DNA from: DAMCAP01 sp964369265
GTDB taxonomy: Bacteria; Bacillota; Clostridia; Oscillospirales; Ruminococcaceae
Assembly: GCA_964369265.1 (NCBI GenBank)
Contig: CAYJEV010000001.1
Span: 1 to 64,000, forward strand
Direction of reading: 5' to 3'
DNA: 64,000 nucleotides
Shown: piece after piece, positions 45,421 to 53,450 of the stretch
Layout: every line of letters begins with the position of its first letter
Position numbering within the stretch: position 1 is the stretch's first letter
Position numbers and translations under genes: made by a program
The notes under the pieces: model-generated
Databases searched by the model: none
What the model was told of the DNA's origin: nothing
The model's input: only the letters and a program-made list of their open reading frames with translations

Positions 45421-46734
45421 ATGGGAAAAATTAAAGTTGTTCAATATATTAACCAGTTCTTCGCACAAATCGGTGGCGAGGAGCAAGCTGACTGGAAGCC
45501 AGAAGTAAGAGAAGGTGCATTCGGACCTGGTCTTGCATTCATGAATGCTTTCGGTGAGGAAGCTGAGATTGTTGCTACAGTTATCTGTGGTGACTCCTAC
45601 TTCAACGAAAACCTAGAAAAAGCTACTGGCGAAGTTATGGAAATGATCAAGAAGTATTCTCCTGACATGTTCATCGCTGGTCCTGCATTCAATGCTGGTC
45701 GTTACGGTGTTGCTTGTGGTTCTATCTGCCAATCTGTAAATGAGACTCTAGGCATCCCAGTTCTAACTGGTATGTACCAAGAGAACCCAGGCGCAGATAT
45801 GTACAAAGATAAGGTTCTAACTGTTGCTACAAAGAACTCCGCTGCTGGCATGAGAGATGCTGTTAAGAAAATGGCTCCTCTAGCTCTTAAGCTTGCAAGA
45901 GGCGAGGAAATCCTAGCTTCTTCTGTTGAAGGCTACATGCCAAACGGCGTTAGAAAGAATCTTTTCGAGAACGAAAGAGGTTCTAAGAGAGCTGTAGATA
46001 TGCTTCTAAAGAAGATTTCTGGCAAAGAGTTCGTAACTGAGCTACCAATGCCTGACTTCGATAGAGTTGATCCAAACCCAGCTGTTAAGGATCTATCTAA
46101 GGCTATCGTTGCTGTTTGTACTTCTGGTGGTATCGTGCCTAAGGGCAACCCAGACAGAATCGAGTCCTCCAACGCTACTAAGTGTGGTGAGTACGACATC
46201 ACTGGTGTTAACGATATGACAGAGGCTACTTACGAAACTGCTCATGGTGGTTTTGACCCAGTATACGCTAACGAAGATTCAGACAGAGTAATGGCTATTG
46301 ACATTCTTAGAGAGTTTGAGGCTGCTGGCAAGATCGGCAAGCTACACAACTACTTCTATTCAACTGTTGGTAACGGTACTGCTGTTAAGTCCTCTAAGGC
46401 TTTTGCTGAAGAGTACGCTAAGAAGATGAAAGATGCTGGTGTAACAGCTTGTATCATGACATCCACTTGAGGAACTTGTACACGTTGCGGCGCAACGATG
46501 GTAAAAGAAATCGAGAGAGCTGGAATTCCAGTTGTACACGTTTGTACAGTAACTCCAATTTCTATGACAGTTGGTGCAAACAGAATCGTACCAGCTATCG
46601 CAATTCCTCACCCACTAGGTAACCCTGCTCTATCTCTAGAAGAAGAGAAGGATATCAGAAGAAAGATCATCGGTACTGCACTAGATGCTCTAACTACTGA
46701 GGTTACTAAGCAAACAATTTTTGAAGTTAAGTAA
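45421..46734 (+). CDS. grdB: Glycine reductase protein B, selenoprotein GrdB
   Basis: GrdB, 437 residues with an in-frame TGA at 46468-46470 read as selenocysteine 350, in TSTUGTCTRCGATMV. This is the conserved position in the family. The selenolate takes the glycine methylene and hands it to GrdA. A stem-loop that fits a bacterial SECIS lies 12 bases after the TGA: CGTTGC (46483-46488), GGC, GCAACG (46492-46497). AAAGGAGA precedes ATG 45421, 22 bases after grdE. Simple gene finders would break it at the TGA. Confidence 0.96.
46483..46497 (+). promoter_or_regulatory. SECIS-like hairpin of grdB
   Basis: Perfect 6-bp stem CGTTGC/GCAACG with a GGC apical loop, 12 bases 3' of the UGA codon, the spacing and type of element needed for SelB-dependent selenocysteine insertion. 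Confidence 0.75.
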
Positions 46735-46758
46735 TAACTTAATTTTTTAAGATTTATA

Positions 46759-46792
46759 ATATCTACTTTGGGCTTTTGCCCAAAGTAGATAT
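46759..46792 (+). terminator. Strong hairpin between grdB and trxB
   Basis: ATCTACTTTGGGC (46761-46773), loop TTTT, GCCCAAAGTAGAT (46778-46790), extendable by two pairs on each side. It lacks a T run, so it may be an RNA-stability or partial-termination element that sets relative levels of grdEB and downstream genes. Confidence 0.6.
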
Positions 46793-46833
46793 AAAATAAA
46801 AATATAAAATAAAAAGTAGAAGGTGCCAGTACA

Positions 46834-47769
46834 ATGAGTAAAATTTATGATGTAATAATCGTGGGCGCAGGTCCTGCCGGTCTTGCTGCGGGTTTGTATG
46901 CAGGTAGAGCAAGACTAAGCACACTAATTATCGAAAAGCAAAAAGACGGTGGACAAATTGTTATCACTTCTGAGATTGAGAACTATCCAGCAGGTGAGGA
47001 GCATGAAACTGGACCATCTCTAATTGCAAAGATGACTCGTCAAACAAATGAGTTTGGTTGCGAGAGAGCAGCTGACACAATTGTTGATGTTGAGCTAGAG
47101 GGCGATATTAAGGTTGTTAAGGGCCTTAAGGGTGAGTATAAAGCGAAATCCGTAATACTTGCACCTGGTGCTCATCCAAAGCCAATTGGTTGTAAGGGTG
47201 AGAATGAGTTAATCGGTAAGGGTGTATCTTACTGTGCAACTTGCGATGGTTCTTTCTTTGAGGACTTTGAGGTATTCGTAGTTGGCGGCGGCGACAGTGC
47301 TGTTGAGGAAGCTATGTTCCTAACAAAGTTTGCTCGTAAAGTAACTATCATCCACAGACGTGACACTCTAAGAGCAGCTAAGTCTATCCAAGAGAAGGCT
47401 ATGGCTAATCCAAAGATTGACTTCATGTGGGATACTACAATTGAAGAGCTACAAGGTGACGGTATTCTTACTTCTATGGTTGTTAAGAATCTTAAAACTG
47501 GCGAAACTCGTGTAATCGAGGCTGACGAAGATGATGGCACATTCGGTGTGTTCGTATTTATCGGTTTTGATCCACACGGCGAGTTCCTAAACGGTAAGGT
47601 TGAAATGCAAAATGGTTACATCGTAACTGATGAAGAGATGAGAACTAACATCCCTGGCGTATTTGCTGCTGGTGATATCAGAGTTAAATCTCTAAGACAA
47701 GTTGTTACTGCTGCTGCAGACGGCGCTATCGCTGCTGTAAACGCTGGACATTATGTAGAAAATCACTAA
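46834..47769 (+). CDS. trxB: Thioredoxin reductase of the glycine reductase system
   Basis: A 311-residue low-molecular-weight thioredoxin reductase: N-terminal FAD motif VIIVGAGPAGLAAGLYAG, redox pair Cys134/Cys137 in SYCATCDG, NAD(P) motif VFVVGGGDSAVEEA, C-terminal FVFIGFDPH and GVFAAGDIR. It passes electrons to the thioredoxin encoded 24 bases downstream, which reduces GrdA. Expression is with the grd operon and the codon use is the same highly biased type. Confidence 0.94.
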   Translation: MSKIYDVIIVGAGPAGLAAGLYAGRARLSTLIIEKQKDGGQIVITSEIENYPAGEEHETGPSLIAKMTRQTNEFGCERAADTIVDVELEGDIKVVKGLKGEYKAKSVILAPGAHPKPIGCKGENELIGKGVSYCATCDGSFFEDFEVFVVGGGDSAVEEAMFLTKFARKVTIIHRRDTLRAAKSIQEKAMANPKIDFMWDTTIEELQGDGILTSMVVKNLKTGETRVIEADEDDGTFGVFVFIGFDPHGEFLNGKVEMQNGYIVTDEEMRTNIPGVFAAGDIRVKSLRQVVTAAADGAIAAVNAGHYVENH

Positions 47770-47793
47770 TTTTTAAAAGCGAGGTAAATTGAA

Positions 47794-48111
47794 ATGATCG
47801 AAGTAAACAAAGACAATTTTGAATCCGAAATTCTTCAAGCTGAAGGCTATGTATTCGTAGATAGCTACGGCGATACTTGTGAGCCATGCAAGGCTCTAAT
47901 GCCTCTAGTACATGAGCTAGCTGATAAGTATGCTGCAAACATGAAGTTTGTTGCTTTCAACACAACTAAGGCTCGTAGAGTTGCAATTAGCCAAAAGATC
48001 CTAGGTCTACCAACTATGACTATCTACAAAGATGGCGAGAAGGTAGAGGAAATCACTAAGGACGATTGTACTCCAGAGAACATCGAGGCTCTAATCAAGA
48101 AGTACATCTAG
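47794..48111 (+). CDS. trxA: Glycine reductase-associated thioredoxin
   Basis: A 105-residue thioredoxin whose active site reads GDTCEPCKA, with Cys29 and Cys32. The usual WCGPC is not present: the tryptophan is replaced by threonine and Gly by Glu. Thioredoxins of glycine reductase operons are known to deviate in this way and to pair with their own reductase. It lies between trxB and grdA, its probable partner, whose active-site selenide it regenerates. Confidence 0.93.
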   Translation: MIEVNKDNFESEILQAEGYVFVDSYGDTCEPCKALMPLVHELADKYAANMKFVAFNTTKARRVAISQKILGLPTMTIYKDGEKVEEITKDDCTPENIEALIKKYI

Positions 48112-48181
48112 TTTGTACTTAGTTACATTATGGTAGAAGGCTTTTAGCTTTTTATAAAAAATTTTAAGAGGAGGATTATCT

Positions 48182-48652
48182 ATGAGCTTATTAAATGGTA
48201 AAAAAGTTATCATAATCGGCGATAGAGACGGTGTGCCAGGACCAGCAATCGAAGAGTGCGTTAAGTCCGCTGGCGCAGACGTTGTATACTCCGCTACGGA
48301 GTGCTTTGTCTGAACCGCAGCGGGTGCAATGGACCTAGAGAATCAAAAGAGAGTTAAGGATTTCACTGAGCAATTCGGTGGCGAGAATATCGTTATCGTT
48401 CTTGGCGCAGCAGAAGCAGAGGCAGCTGGTCTAGCAGCTGAAACTGTAACTGCAGGTGACCCAACTTTCGCAGGTCCGTTGACTAATGTCCAGTTAGGAC
48501 TAAAGGTATACCACATTTGCGAGGAAGAAGTAAAGTCTGAAGTTAACGCGGATATTTATGACGAGCAAGTAAGCATGATGGAAATGGTAATGGACGTTGA
48601 GGAAATCGCTTCCGAGATGGGCAATATCCGTTCTGAGTACTGCAAATACTAA
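48182..48652 (+). CDS. grdA: Glycine reductase protein A, selenoprotein GrdA
   Basis: GrdA, 156 residues, the small selenoprotein that accepts the carboxymethyl group from GrdB and passes it to component C. The in-frame TGA at 48311-48313 encodes Sec44 in ECFVUTAAGAMD, the conserved context. Downstream hairpin potential near the TGA is weaker and less clear than in grdB. AGAGGAGGA precedes ATG 48182. The last part alone (from 48329) would look like a separate ORF but is the C-terminus of this gene. Confidence 0.95.
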
Positions 48653-48687
48653 TTCGTAATAGTATCTGTTGAGCTTTGCTCCGATAC

Positions 48688-48722
48688 AAGGCAGGTAATG
48701 AGCTTGCTTATTGCCTGCCTTT
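48688..48722 (+). terminator. Long hairpin after grdA
   Basis: AAGGCAGGTAATGAG (48688-48702) pairs with CTTATTGCCTGCCTT (48707-48721) with wobbles, a short T run following. Probably stabilises the abundant grdA message or stops part of the transcripts. Confidence 0.6.
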
Positions 48723-48737
48723 ATTAAAGGCTTCTTT

Positions 48738-48771
48738 AGGGTGGTGTGGTCTTAACCACATCGCCCTTTTT
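48738..48771 (+). terminator. Terminator between grdA and grdC
   Basis: AGGG...GTGTGGT (48738-48750) with ACCACA...CCCT (48755-48767), a CTTA loop and five T after. Classical terminator form; either grdCD has its own promoter or readthrough is partial. No clear promoter is visible in the 35 bases after it. Confidence 0.7.
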
Positions 48772-48805
48772 GAATAAAAAATCTTTTTAAGAGAGGTATA
48801 AACCA

Positions 48806-50338
48806 ATGAATGGTGTTGTTAAAGCAACCAGCTATATCCTAGCACATACACCGGATATGATTATCCATAACGGTACTACTCAAACTACTGAAAGACTACT
48901 AAACCCAGATTCCGAGTATCTAAAAGCTCTTCCAAAGCACATCCGTTCTTACAAAGATGCTAAGAACTACATTGCTAACCAAGCTTACATCGGTAACATG
49001 ACTCCAGAGGAGTTAGGTGGATATGAGCTACCATGGTTCGACAAGCTATCTACTGAATATGACCGTTTTGGTAAGTTCGGTGAGATTATGCCACAAGAAG
49101 AGTACCTACTTCTAATGCAAACTTGTGACGTATTTGATCTTCTAAAGCTAGAAAAGAGCTTCGTTGCTAAGCATCTTCCAGCTTTCAAGGCTCATCCACT
49201 AATGGACGAGAGCATCATTGCTAGAGTTCAAGAGGGTGTTGATCAAGCTGAAATTGAGAACTTTGTAAACAACGAACATGCTGAAGGTCTATACCATGAC
49301 GGCGTTCTAGTTGGTTATGTTAAGAGAGCTCATGACGTTGATGCAAACTTAAACGCTCACGTTATCCACGAAAACCTTGTTTCTAAGGCTACTTGCGTAC
49401 TATCTCTACTACACATCGTTAAGAATGCTGGTATTGATAAGGGCGACATTGACTATGTAATCGATTGTTCCGAAGAGGCTTGTGGTGATATGAACCAAAG
49501 AGGTGGTGGTAACTTCGCTAAGGCTTCTGCTGAGATTGCTGGTTTCATGAATGCAACTGGTTCCGACGTTAGAGGTTTCTGCGCAGCTCCAACACATGCT
49601 CTAATCATCGCTTCTTCTCTAGTTGCTGCTGGTGTATACAACAATGTTGTTGTTGCTGCTGGTGGTTGTACTGCTAAGCTAGGTATGAACGGTAAAGACC
49701 ACGTTAAGAAGGATATGCCAATCCTTGAAGACGTTCTAGGCGGATTTGCAGTTCTAGTTTCCAAGAATGACGGTGTTAACCCAGAGATCGTTTCTGGCTT
49801 TACTGGTCGTCACTCTGTTGGTACTGGTTCTTCTCCTCAAGCAGTTATCACTTCTCTAGTAACTTCCCCACTAGACGCTGCTGGTCTAAAGATTACTGAT
49901 ATTGATAAATACTCTGTTGAGATGCAAAACCCAGACGTTACTAAGCCAGCTGGTGCAGGTGACGTTCCACTATCTAACTACAAGATGATCGCTGCACTAG
50001 GCGTTAAGAGAGGCGAGCTTGAGAAGGCTGACCTAGCTACATTCCCAGTTAATCATGGTATGGTAGGTTGGGCTCCAACTCAAGGCCATATTCCATCTGG
50101 CGTACCATATGTAGGATTTGGTCGTCAAGACATCCTAGATGGCAAGGTAAACAGAGCTATGGTTATCGGTAAGGGTTCTCTATTCCTAGGAAGAATGACT
50201 AACCTATTTGATGGTGTTTCCTTCATCATGCAAAAGAACAGCGGTGCTTCTGAGGCTTCTGCAGTTTCTGAAGAGAAGGTAAAGGGTCTAATTGCTAATG
50301 CTCTAAGAGATTTTGCATCTTCTCTAATTCAAGAATAA
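48806..50338 (+). CDS. grdC: Glycine reductase protein C, beta subunit GrdC
   Basis: GrdC, 510 residues. With GrdD it releases the carboxymethyl group from GrdA as acetyl phosphate. It is related to thiolase/KAS-like enzymes: the AEIAGFMNATGSDVRGFCAA stretch (in part) and GFCAAPTHALIIAS hold the candidate catalytic cysteine, and SVEMQNPDVTKPAGAGDVPL is a family hallmark. AGAGAGGT precedes ATG 48806. Codons are strongly biased (CTA Leu, GGT Gly), as in highly expressed genes. Confidence 0.95.
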   Translation: MNGVVKATSYILAHTPDMIIHNGTTQTTERLLNPDSEYLKALPKHIRSYKDAKNYIANQAYIGNMTPEELGGYELPWFDKLSTEYDRFGKFGEIMPQEEYLLLMQTCDVFDLLKLEKSFVAKHLPAFKAHPLMDESIIARVQEGVDQAEIENFVNNEHAEGLYHDGVLVGYVKRAHDVDANLNAHVIHENLVSKATCVLSLLHIVKNAGIDKGDIDYVIDCSEEACGDMNQRGGGNFAKASAEIAGFMNATGSDVRGFCAAPTHALIIASSLVAAGVYNNVVVAAGGCTAKLGMNGKDHVKKDMPILEDVLGGFAVLVSKNDGVNPEIVSGFTGRHSVGTGSSPQAVITSLVTSPLDAAGLKITDIDKYSVEMQNPDVTKPAGAGDVPLSNYKMIAALGVKRGELEKADLATFPVNHGMVGWAPTQGHIPSGVPYVGFGRQDILDGKVNRAMVIGKGSLFLGRMTNLFDGVSFIMQKNSGASEASAVSEEKVKGLIANALRDFASSLIQE

Positions 50339-50352
50339 GAGGTGGCATAATA

Positions 50353-51513
50353 ATGTCTAAAAATATTGAAAAAATGATCGCCAAGACTTTTCTTGATATG
50401 GCTAAAGGTCTTGAAACAGGTAGCTTTGGCGCTCAACCAAAGATCGCTATTAGTGGTCTAGGTGGAGAGCATGGCGAAGAAAATGCTGTTGCTGCTGCAA
50501 GAGTTGCAGCTTCCAAGGGCATTGATGTTACTCTAATCGGTACAATGGAAGATCCTTCTTTCACAACTTGTAAAGTTGCTAATGAAGAAGAAGGCCATAA
50601 GGCTATGGAAGCTATGCTAAACAGCGGCGAAGTTGATGGCGCTGTTACAATGCACTTCCCATTCCCAATTGGTGTTTCCACTGTTGGTAGAGTTGTAACA
50701 CCAGGTAAGGGTAAGGAGCTTTATATCGCTACTACTACTGGTACTTCTTCTGCTGATCGTGTTGAGGGTATGATTAAGAATGCTATTTATGGTATCATCA
50801 CTGCTAAGGCTTGTGGTGTTAAGAATCCAACTGTTGGTATCCTTAACATTGATGGCGCTAGAGCAACTGAGGGTGCTTTAAAGCAACTAGCTGAAAATGG
50901 TTATGATATTAACTTCGCATCCTCTGGTCGTTCCGACGGTGGTTGTGTAATGAGAGGTAACGACGTACTACAAGCTTCTTGCGATGTAATCGTTTGTGAC
51001 TCCCTAACAGGAAACATCCTAATCAAAATGCTAAGTGCTTATGCAACTGGTGGTAGCTATGAGTCTATCGGTTATGGCTACGGACCTGGTATTGGCCAAG
51101 GCTATGACAAGCTAGTTATGATCGTTTCTCGTGCTTCTGGTTCTCCAGTTGTTGCTGGCGCTGCACAATATGCTGCTGAGCTAGTTAAGGGTAACTATCG
51201 TAAGGTTGCTGCTGATGAGTTTGCTGCTGCTGAAAAGGCTGGTCTAAAGGCTATTATTGAGTCTAAGAAAGCTAAGCCAGCTGCTGCATCTGCTTCTGAG
51301 GAAGAAGTTGTTGCTCCTCCAAAGCAAGTTGTAACTTACCAACTATCTGGTATTGAAATCATGGACCTAGAGGACGCTGTTAAGTCCCTATGGAAAGCTG
51401 GTATCTATGCTGAGAGTGGTATGGGTTGTACTGGTCCTATCGTTCTTGTTCCAGAGGCGAAGGGCGAGGAGAGCTTTAAGATTCTTAAAGACGCAGGTTG
51501 GATTACTCTATAG
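50353..51513 (+). CDS. grdD: Glycine reductase protein C, alpha subunit GrdD
   Basis: GrdD, 386 residues, distantly related to PlsX and the fatty-acid/phospholipid phosphoacyltransferase fold (GGSYESIGYGYGPGIGQGYD; DSLTGNILIKMLSAY). A Cys in the C-terminal ESGMGCTGPIVLV stretch is the site that carries the acetyl group. A small Ala/Lys/Glu-rich linker (around residue 308-325) joins the domains. It follows grdC by 14 bases and ends the operon at a strong terminator. Confidence 0.95.
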   Translation: MSKNIEKMIAKTFLDMAKGLETGSFGAQPKIAISGLGGEHGEENAVAAARVAASKGIDVTLIGTMEDPSFTTCKVANEEEGHKAMEAMLNSGEVDGAVTMHFPFPIGVSTVGRVVTPGKGKELYIATTTGTSSADRVEGMIKNAIYGIITAKACGVKNPTVGILNIDGARATEGALKQLAENGYDINFASSGRSDGGCVMRGNDVLQASCDVIVCDSLTGNILIKMLSAYATGGSYESIGYGYGPGIGQGYDKLVMIVSRASGSPVVAGAAQYAAELVKGNYRKVAADEFAAAEKAGLKAIIESKKAKPAAASASEEEVVAPPKQVVTYQLSGIEIMDLEDAVKSLWKAGIYAESGMGCTGPIVLVPEAKGEESFKILKDAGWITL

Positions 51514-51524
51514 TATTTTAACTT

Positions 51525-51557
51525 AAAAAAGGGCTGTTTTAATAACAGCTCTTTTTT
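51525..51557 (+). terminator. Terminator of the glycine reductase operon
   Basis: AAAAAAGGGCTGTT (51525-51538) pairs with AACAGCTCTTTTTT (51544-51557), one wobble, 5-base loop. Confidence 0.88.
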
Positions 51558-51684
51558 GTTACATTCGTTTATATATAATATTAAATATTGCACATTATTT
51601 AAATGTTGTATAATGTTATAATTTTTCCGATAAAAGTTTGTTTATTAATAAGTTAAATAAATGCAAATCTCGAATTACAAATTA

Positions 51685-51713
51685 TTGTAATTGTTATAAA
51701 AATATGGTATAAT
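51685..51713 (+). promoter_or_regulatory. Promoter upstream of the microprotein leader
   Basis: TTGTAA (51685-51690), 17-base spacer, TATAAT (51708-51713). Start near 51720 would give a 165-base leader. Confidence 0.65.
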
Positions 51714-51725
51714 ATAGTTACAAAA

Positions 51726-51833
51726 ACAATATGAAGTCCAACAACAAAATAATAGCTAAAGATTTTTAACTATATGGCTCCATGTTGTATTAGAATATAA
51801 TAATCTGTGATGGGGTTAATTAACTCTATCACA
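51726..51833 (+). ncRNA. Structured leader RNA before the microprotein
   Basis: Helix P1 joins ACAATATGAAGTC (51726-51738) to GGCTCCATGTTGT (51776-51788), 12 pairs with one A/C mismatch. Inside it is ATAGCTAAA (51752-51760) with TTTAACTAT (51765-51773), also with one A/C mismatch. A third hairpin, TGTGATGGGGTT (51806-51817) AATT AACTCTATCACA, follows. No terminator is present. It could be a cis-regulatory leader, or a small RNA with the microprotein downstream. Known class not recognised. Confidence 0.5.
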
Positions 51834-51883
51834 ATTTATTGAATAAGCTTATTTTATATTATTTAAATACAGGAGGGTCTTTT

Positions 51884-51979
51884 ATGATGAACACATTTTT
51901 GGATTTGGCTGCTTTCTTTTGGGCGATTGTAATTGGCTTTGCAGTATTGTTCACTTTAGATAAGCTAAAAAAAGATTAA
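51884..51979 (+). CDS. 31-residue single-span membrane microprotein
   Basis: A very small ORF with AGGAGGG (51871-51877) six bases before ATG 51884. The product begins MMNTFLDLAAFF, has one hydrophobic helix (WAIVIGFAVLF), and ends in a basic tail TLDKLKKD, so it should span the membrane once with the tail inside. It has its own promoter, leader and terminator. In layout it resembles the tiny accessory subunits of transporters such as KdpF, but no transporter is adjacent and no family is recognised. Confidence 0.6.
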   Translation: MMNTFLDLAAFFWAIVIGFAVLFTLDKLKKD

Positions 51980-52000
51980 GATTTGATTTAAAACAAACAG

Positions 52001-52035
52001 AAAGCTGTACCAAGCATTTAGCAAGGTACAGCTTT
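52001..52035. terminator. Bidirectional terminator between microprotein and nfnB
   Basis: AAAGCTGTACC (52001-52011) pairs with GGTACAGCTTT (52025-52035), an 11-bp stem between two convergent genes. Confidence 0.7.
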
Positions 52036-52064
52036 AAATTTATGTTAGGGGAGTGGTGCTTAAA

Positions 52065-53450
52065 TTATAGACTCTTAATATATGCGTCCATAGAAGCAGC
52101 AGCTTGGCGACCAGCACCCATTGCAAGGATAACTGTAGCAGCGCCTGTTACAGCATCACCACCAGCAAATACACCAGCTCTTGTTGCAGCAGCAGTATCA
52201 TCAACAGTTATACAACCATACTTATTAGTTTCGATACCAGGAGTGGTATCTTTGATAAGTGGGTTAGGGGATGTGCCGATAGACATAATTATGCAGTCAA
52301 CCTCTAGATCGAAGTTAGAGCCTTCAACTACATTTGGTCTTCTACGTCCAGAAGCATCAGCCTCACCAAGCTCCATTTTAACGCACTCTAATGCCTTAAC
52401 CATACCGTTTTCGTCGCCCTTGATAGCAACTGGGTTGTTTAGAACATTGAAAATGATCTCTTCTTCTTGAGCGTGATGAACTTCTTCTGCTCTCGCTGGA
52501 ATCTCATCTAGGGAACGACGATAAACGATGTAAACATTTTCAGCGCCAAGTCTTTTTGCAGATCTAGCAGCATCCATTGCAACGTTACCACCACCAACAA
52601 CAGCAACATTTTTTGCTTTGTAGATAGGAGTAGCATATTTATCGTTGTAAGCCTTCATCAGGTTAACACGAGTTAAGAACTCATTTGCAGAATAAACACC
52701 GATTAAGGATTCGCCAGGAATGTTCATGAAGTTTGGTAAACCCGCGCCAGAACCAACGAATACAGACTTATAACCCTCAGCAAATAGATCATCAATAGTC
52801 TTTGTACGACCGATAACCATATTAAGCTTAAATTCAACACCAAGCTCTTTTAGCTTATCAACTTCCTTTTGAACGATAGCCTTTGGAAGTCTAAATTCAG
52901 GAATACCATAAACTAGAACGCCACCAGCTTGATGGAATGCTTCAAATACTGTAACAGCATAGCCCATATTAGCAAGCTCACCAGCACAAGCAAGACCAGC
53001 AGGGCCAGAGCCGATAATAGCAACCTTAATGCCATTGCTTGCTGGTTTTTCAGAAGTTGGTAGGGGATTAGCTAGTGTGTAGTCTGCAACAAATCTCTCA
53101 AGACGACCAATACCGACAGGCTCGCCTTTAATGCCTCTAACACATTTAGCTTCACATTGAGTTTCTTGTGGGCATACACGACCACAAACTGCTGGAAGAT
53201 AGTTAGTAGAAGTTATCACTTTATATGCATCATGGAATTTGCCTTCAGCAACTAAAGTTACAAACTCAGGAATTTTAACATTAACTGGACATCCGTTTAC
53301 ACAAGGCTTATGCTTACAATTAAGACATCTTTGTGCTTCATCAATTGCCATTTCAGCAGTGTAACCTAAAGCAACCTCTTGAAAGTTTTTATTTCTAACA
53401 GTTGCCACTTGCTCTGGCATTGCATTTTTAACATTAGACATATTAGGCAT
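52065..53450 (-). CDS. nfnB: NADH-dependent ferredoxin:NADP oxidoreductase, large subunit NfnB (GltD-like)
   Basis: A 461-residue flavoprotein of the GltD/glutamate synthase small chain family. The N-terminus holds clustered cysteines (Cys42, 45, 50, 54 in CLNCKHKPCVNGC, and later CGRVCPQETQCEAKC) for two [4Fe-4S] clusters, then FAD motif AIIGSGPAGLACAGELA and NADP motif VAVVGGGNVAMDAAR. Adjacent nfnA makes NfnAB, which couples NADH and reduced ferredoxin to NADPH formation, more likely than a glutamate synthase, since no gltB is near. ATG 53450 follows GGAGGG. Confidence 0.9.
   Translation of the reverse strand: MPNMSNVKNAMPEQVATVRNKNFQEVALGYTAEMAIDEAQRCLNCKHKPCVNGCPVNVKIPEFVTLVAEGKFHDAYKVITSTNYLPAVCGRVCPQETQCEAKCVRGIKGEPVGIGRLERFVADYTLANPLPTSEKPASNGIKVAIIGSGPAGLACAGELANMGYAVTVFEAFHQAGGVLVYGIPEFRLPKAIVQKEVDKLKELGVEFKLNMVIGRTKTIDDLFAEGYKSVFVGSGAGLPNFMNIPGESLIGVYSANEFLTRVNLMKAYNDKYATPIYKAKNVAVVGGGNVAMDAARSAKRLGAENVYIVYRRSLDEIPARAEEVHHAQEEEIIFNVLNNPVAIKGDENGMVKALECVKMELGEADASGRRRPNVVEGSNFDLEVDCIIMSIGTSPNPLIKDTTPGIETNKYGCITVDDTAAATRAGVFAGGDAVTGAATVILAMGAGRQAAASMDAYIKSL

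Noticed and set aside
46498..46734. Separate 78-residue ORF after grdB
   Set aside because: It is the C-terminal part of GrdB beyond the selenocysteine UGA, in the same frame.
48329..48652. Separate 107-residue ORF
   Set aside because: It is the C-terminal part of GrdA after Sec44, in the same frame, without its own ribosome binding site.
52042..52470. 142-residue plus-strand ORF antisense to nfnB
   Set aside because: Ala/Pro/Ser-rich shadow without signals; it also overlaps the convergent terminator region.
52065..53450. Glutamate synthase small subunit (gltD)
   Set aside because: The family match is good, but the partner is an NfnA-type subunit and there is no glutamate synthase large subunit, so NfnB is the better call.
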